Shown one piece after another: positions 21,242 through 22,506 of a stretch of 22,506 nucleotides of DNA. The notes under the pieces were generated by a model. That model did no database searches. It was given only the letters and a program-made list of their open reading frames with translations, and was not told where the DNA came from. Positions within the stretch are counted from its first letter, which is position 1. Each line of letters starts with the position of its first letter. A program made the position numbers and the translations under genes. Source of the DNA: a virus. The DNA lies in IMG/VR virus record IMGVR_UViG_3300030116_003980, positions 1-22,506 of that record; one strand, given 5' to 3'.

Positions 21242-21449
21242 TTTTTGCAAATTTTTCAACGCCTGATATACCAAAACAGCCAAGCACTACCCATACAAAT
21301 GAATTATATACATAATCATTAATAATTAAATCTTTACCTACCCAACCTGTTACAAGGTCAGCTATCATAATCATGCACATAACTGCAAATGCTATAAAGC
21401 CTACTATAGCTTTTTCATTCCAAGCGTTATCGTTTTTAAATATTTCCAT
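21234..21449 (-). CDS. Two-helix membrane protein, possible second holin, 71 aa
   Basis: Two hydrophobic stretches lie at about 14-36 (AIVGFIAFAVMCMIMIADLV) and 46-64, with a short polar link. Size and shape fit a small holin or a virion membrane protein. The other holin candidate is at 16044. It sits upstream of the basic proteins and overlaps both neighbours. Family not recognised. Confidence 0.65.
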   Translation of the reverse strand: MEIFKNDNAWNEKAIVGFIAFAVMCMIMIADLVTGWVGKDLIINDYVYNSFVWVVLGCFGISGVEKFAKNG

Positions 21450-21703
21450 TAGTTTTTGTATAAAGCAACTGCATCGGTTGATGCTCCATTACTAGCAATG
21501 CTTGTTATATCACCATATAATACTATCCCACCTTTTACTTTTATACCAGTATATGCAGTACCATCTATAGTAAAATCATAAGTTCCGTCTGATAAAAACT
21601 GTATAGCAAAAAAACCAGACACTGCTAATGTTGCTTGGTTTTTGTATATAGTTATACCGTTAGCCTGGGTTAACCTTGTGTTTAAATCATTAATTGAAGC
21701 CAT
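21449..21703 (-). CDS. Small probable virion protein, 84 aa
   Basis: A short helix followed by beta-rich sequence (GFFAIQFLSDGTYDFTIDG, then GIKVKGGIVLYGDITSIASN). The composition, rich in Thr, Gly, Ser and Ala, is like that of small phage structural or decoration proteins. It lies in the run of beta-rich genes near the right edge. Unassigned. Confidence 0.6.
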   Translation of the reverse strand: MASINDLNTRLTQANGITIYKNQATLAVSGFFAIQFLSDGTYDFTIDGTAYTGIKVKGGIVLYGDITSIASNGASTDAVALYKN

Positions 21704-21745
21704 CTTCGTATATATTAAGTTTGTTAATTTTTGTTTTATTATTTT

Positions 21746-21865
21746 TTAATTGTCACAATCGCAACAATCTTCATGCTCACCACAACACTCTTCTGGGTCT
21801 GGGTCTGTAGAGTCAACAATCCACGACTCCCAAATTAATTCAGCAGTTTTCTTTTTATCACTCAT
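21746..21865 (-). CDS. Tiny Cys-rich protein, 39 aa
   Basis: The ATG at 21865 overlaps the preceding gene's stop by 8 bases, and the frame runs to TAA at 21746. The product begins MSDKKKTAELIWESWIVDST and ends in an acidic stretch with five Cys and one His (CCGEHEDCCDC), which looks like a metal-binding tail. It is too short for a family call. The tight overlap supports it as a real gene. Confidence 0.6.
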   Translation of the reverse strand: MSDKKKTAELIWESWIVDSTDPDPEECCGEHEDCCDCDN

Positions 21866-22289
21866 TAACTTTAAATTTTCCATGCATCCATGTTTTTATA
21901 GTTGTACCTTTTTTTAGCTTTATTTTATATCTATAACCACCAGGAGTTAATGATGTTTCAGCAGATGTTAAAGATAATGTAATTTTTCCATTTGTATCGT
22001 CCACTGAAATTGCTGCTGGTTTACTTTGTGTGTAACCAGATACAACAGTAAAATAATCTGTTTCAGATAAATCATCACCACCTAATTCTGCATTTCTTGC
22101 AGTTAAATTTGATGCTGCTATTATAGTATCATCAGAATTTGCTCCATATATATTAAAAAATACATAGTACTCTGCTAAAGAAAAAACAGCGTTAGATGAG
22201 TCTGTTATATTTACAGATAAAGACAAAGAATCTTCAGCCTTTATAATTATATCTATTTTTTGCGATATGTCTGTATTTATTGTTGCCAT
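21858..22289 (-). CDS. Beta-rich structural protein candidate, 143 aa
   Basis: The chain alternates polar and hydrophobic residues with many Thr, Ser and Asp. The end GGYRYKIKLKKGTTIKTWMH then GKFKVNE resembles the N-terminal domain of baseplate upper proteins (BppU/DUF2479-like). A virion role in the tail or baseplate is plausible from this and from its place beside a similar protein. It could also be another immunoglobulin-like phage domain. Confidence 0.6.
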   Translation of the reverse strand: MATINTDISQKIDIIIKAEDSLSLSVNITDSSNAVFSLAEYYVFFNIYGANSDDTIIAASNLTARNAELGGDDLSETDYFTVVSGYTQSKPAAISVDDTNGKITLSLTSAETSLTPGGYRYKIKLKKGTTIKTWMHGKFKVNE

Positions 22290-22290
22290 C

Positions 22291-22506
22291 TTATTTTAAT
22301 GTTAAAGTTGCTCCGTATATTTTTACTGTTGTAGATGCAGGAGTTATCGTTATAGACAAACTTTCTCCTACAGCACAAACCCAATCTGTTATATCTATAT
22401 CTGTATCACTACCAGCTGCTTTTTGCGTTAGTAGTGTTGTAGTTCCAAGTTGAGTTCTTGCAATAGCTACAGAACCAGATATTGCTTTAGCGCTACTTGT
22501 GTGTAC
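22291..22506 (-). CDS. C-terminal part of a beta-rich structural protein (partial)
   Basis: The frame is open from the right edge to a TAA at 22291-22293, giving 71 residues. They are rich in Thr, Ala, Ser and Ile, with ISGSVAIARTQLGTTTL and LSITITPASTTVKIYGATLT, a typical beta-sandwich composition for a tail or fibre component. The start is outside the window. It stops one base before the next gene's start codon region. Confidence 0.65.
   Translation of the reverse strand, partial: VHTSSAKAISGSVAIARTQLGTTTLLTQKAAGSDTDIDITDWVCAVGESLSITITPASTTVKIYGATLTLK

Noticed and set aside
1-22506. tRNA genes, CRISPR arrays, insertion sequences, integrase or reverse transcriptase (retron/DGR)
   Set aside because: None seen by eye on either strand; no matching protein motifs or repeat-spacer pattern.

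Overview
The window looks like a piece of a double-stranded DNA phage of a marine member of the Bacteroidota, probably a flavobacterium. The best host evidence is the 725-residue product at 18562-20739. It has a signal peptide, repeated Cys modules typical of Bacteroidota surface proteins, and a C-terminal type IX secretion (T9SS) sorting domain, and T9SS is confined to that phylum. AT-rich coding DNA, A/T-rich leaders with almost no Shine-Dalgarno sites (one clear exception at 3739-3744), and two small basic protein families I associate with marine phages (20727-21026 and 21026-21241) fit this. I see no integrase, tRNA, CRISPR array or insertion sequence.

Layout. Positions 1-14045 are read left to right and form the replication/recombination/metabolism half. 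Positions 14096-22506 are read right to left and form the lysis, surface and structural half. The halves converge in a 50-base gap at 14046-14095. At the left end, after a probable 3' end of a gene (1-51), comes a compact pseudoknotted RNA candidate (136-209). It sits just ahead of a gene of unknown function whose base composition differs from its neighbours (228-968). Next is an unusual stretch of about 760 non-coding bases (969-1728) with nested inverted repeats, a 15-base direct repeat, and three terminator-like hairpins. Small unknown genes follow, then a glutamine-amidotransferase (2754-3758), a 53-residue protein (3755-3916) and an amidoligase (3898-5412). A gamma-glutamylcyclotransferase-like gene lies further along (12167-12520), so three enzymes of glutamine/amide chemistry are carried on one strand.

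From 5522 to 14045 the genes are tightly packed, often with ATGA or TAATG overlaps. They encode a DUF932-like protein, a replication initiator/helicase loader, DnaB helicase, an HU-like protein, a Sak4-like P-loop ATPase, an SSB-like protein with an acidic DDMPF tail, a NinB-like protein, a RusA-like resolvase, a RecE-like nuclease, an isolated DnaA DNA-binding domain, a membrane protein with an AT-hook tail, and an HNH protein. Together this is a replisome plus a single-strand annealing/recombination set. Where this half leaves a gap between genes it usually contains a long RNA hairpin.

On the minus strand, in transcription order from the right edge, come beta-rich probable structural proteins, a two-helix membrane protein, two basic marine-phage proteins, the T9SS-sorted surface protein, an outer-membrane beta-barrel-like protein, a membrane/coiled-coil protein, a thioredoxin-like lipoprotein without its cysteines, an M15 peptidase endolysin, a holin-like protein, an amidase-like protein that has lost two metal ligands, two small proteins, and a calcineurin-like phosphoesterase. 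The most unusual points are the phage-encoded T9SS cargo next to a barrel protein, the pseudoknotted leader RNA, the structured 760-base region, the amidoligase set, and the degenerate amidase.
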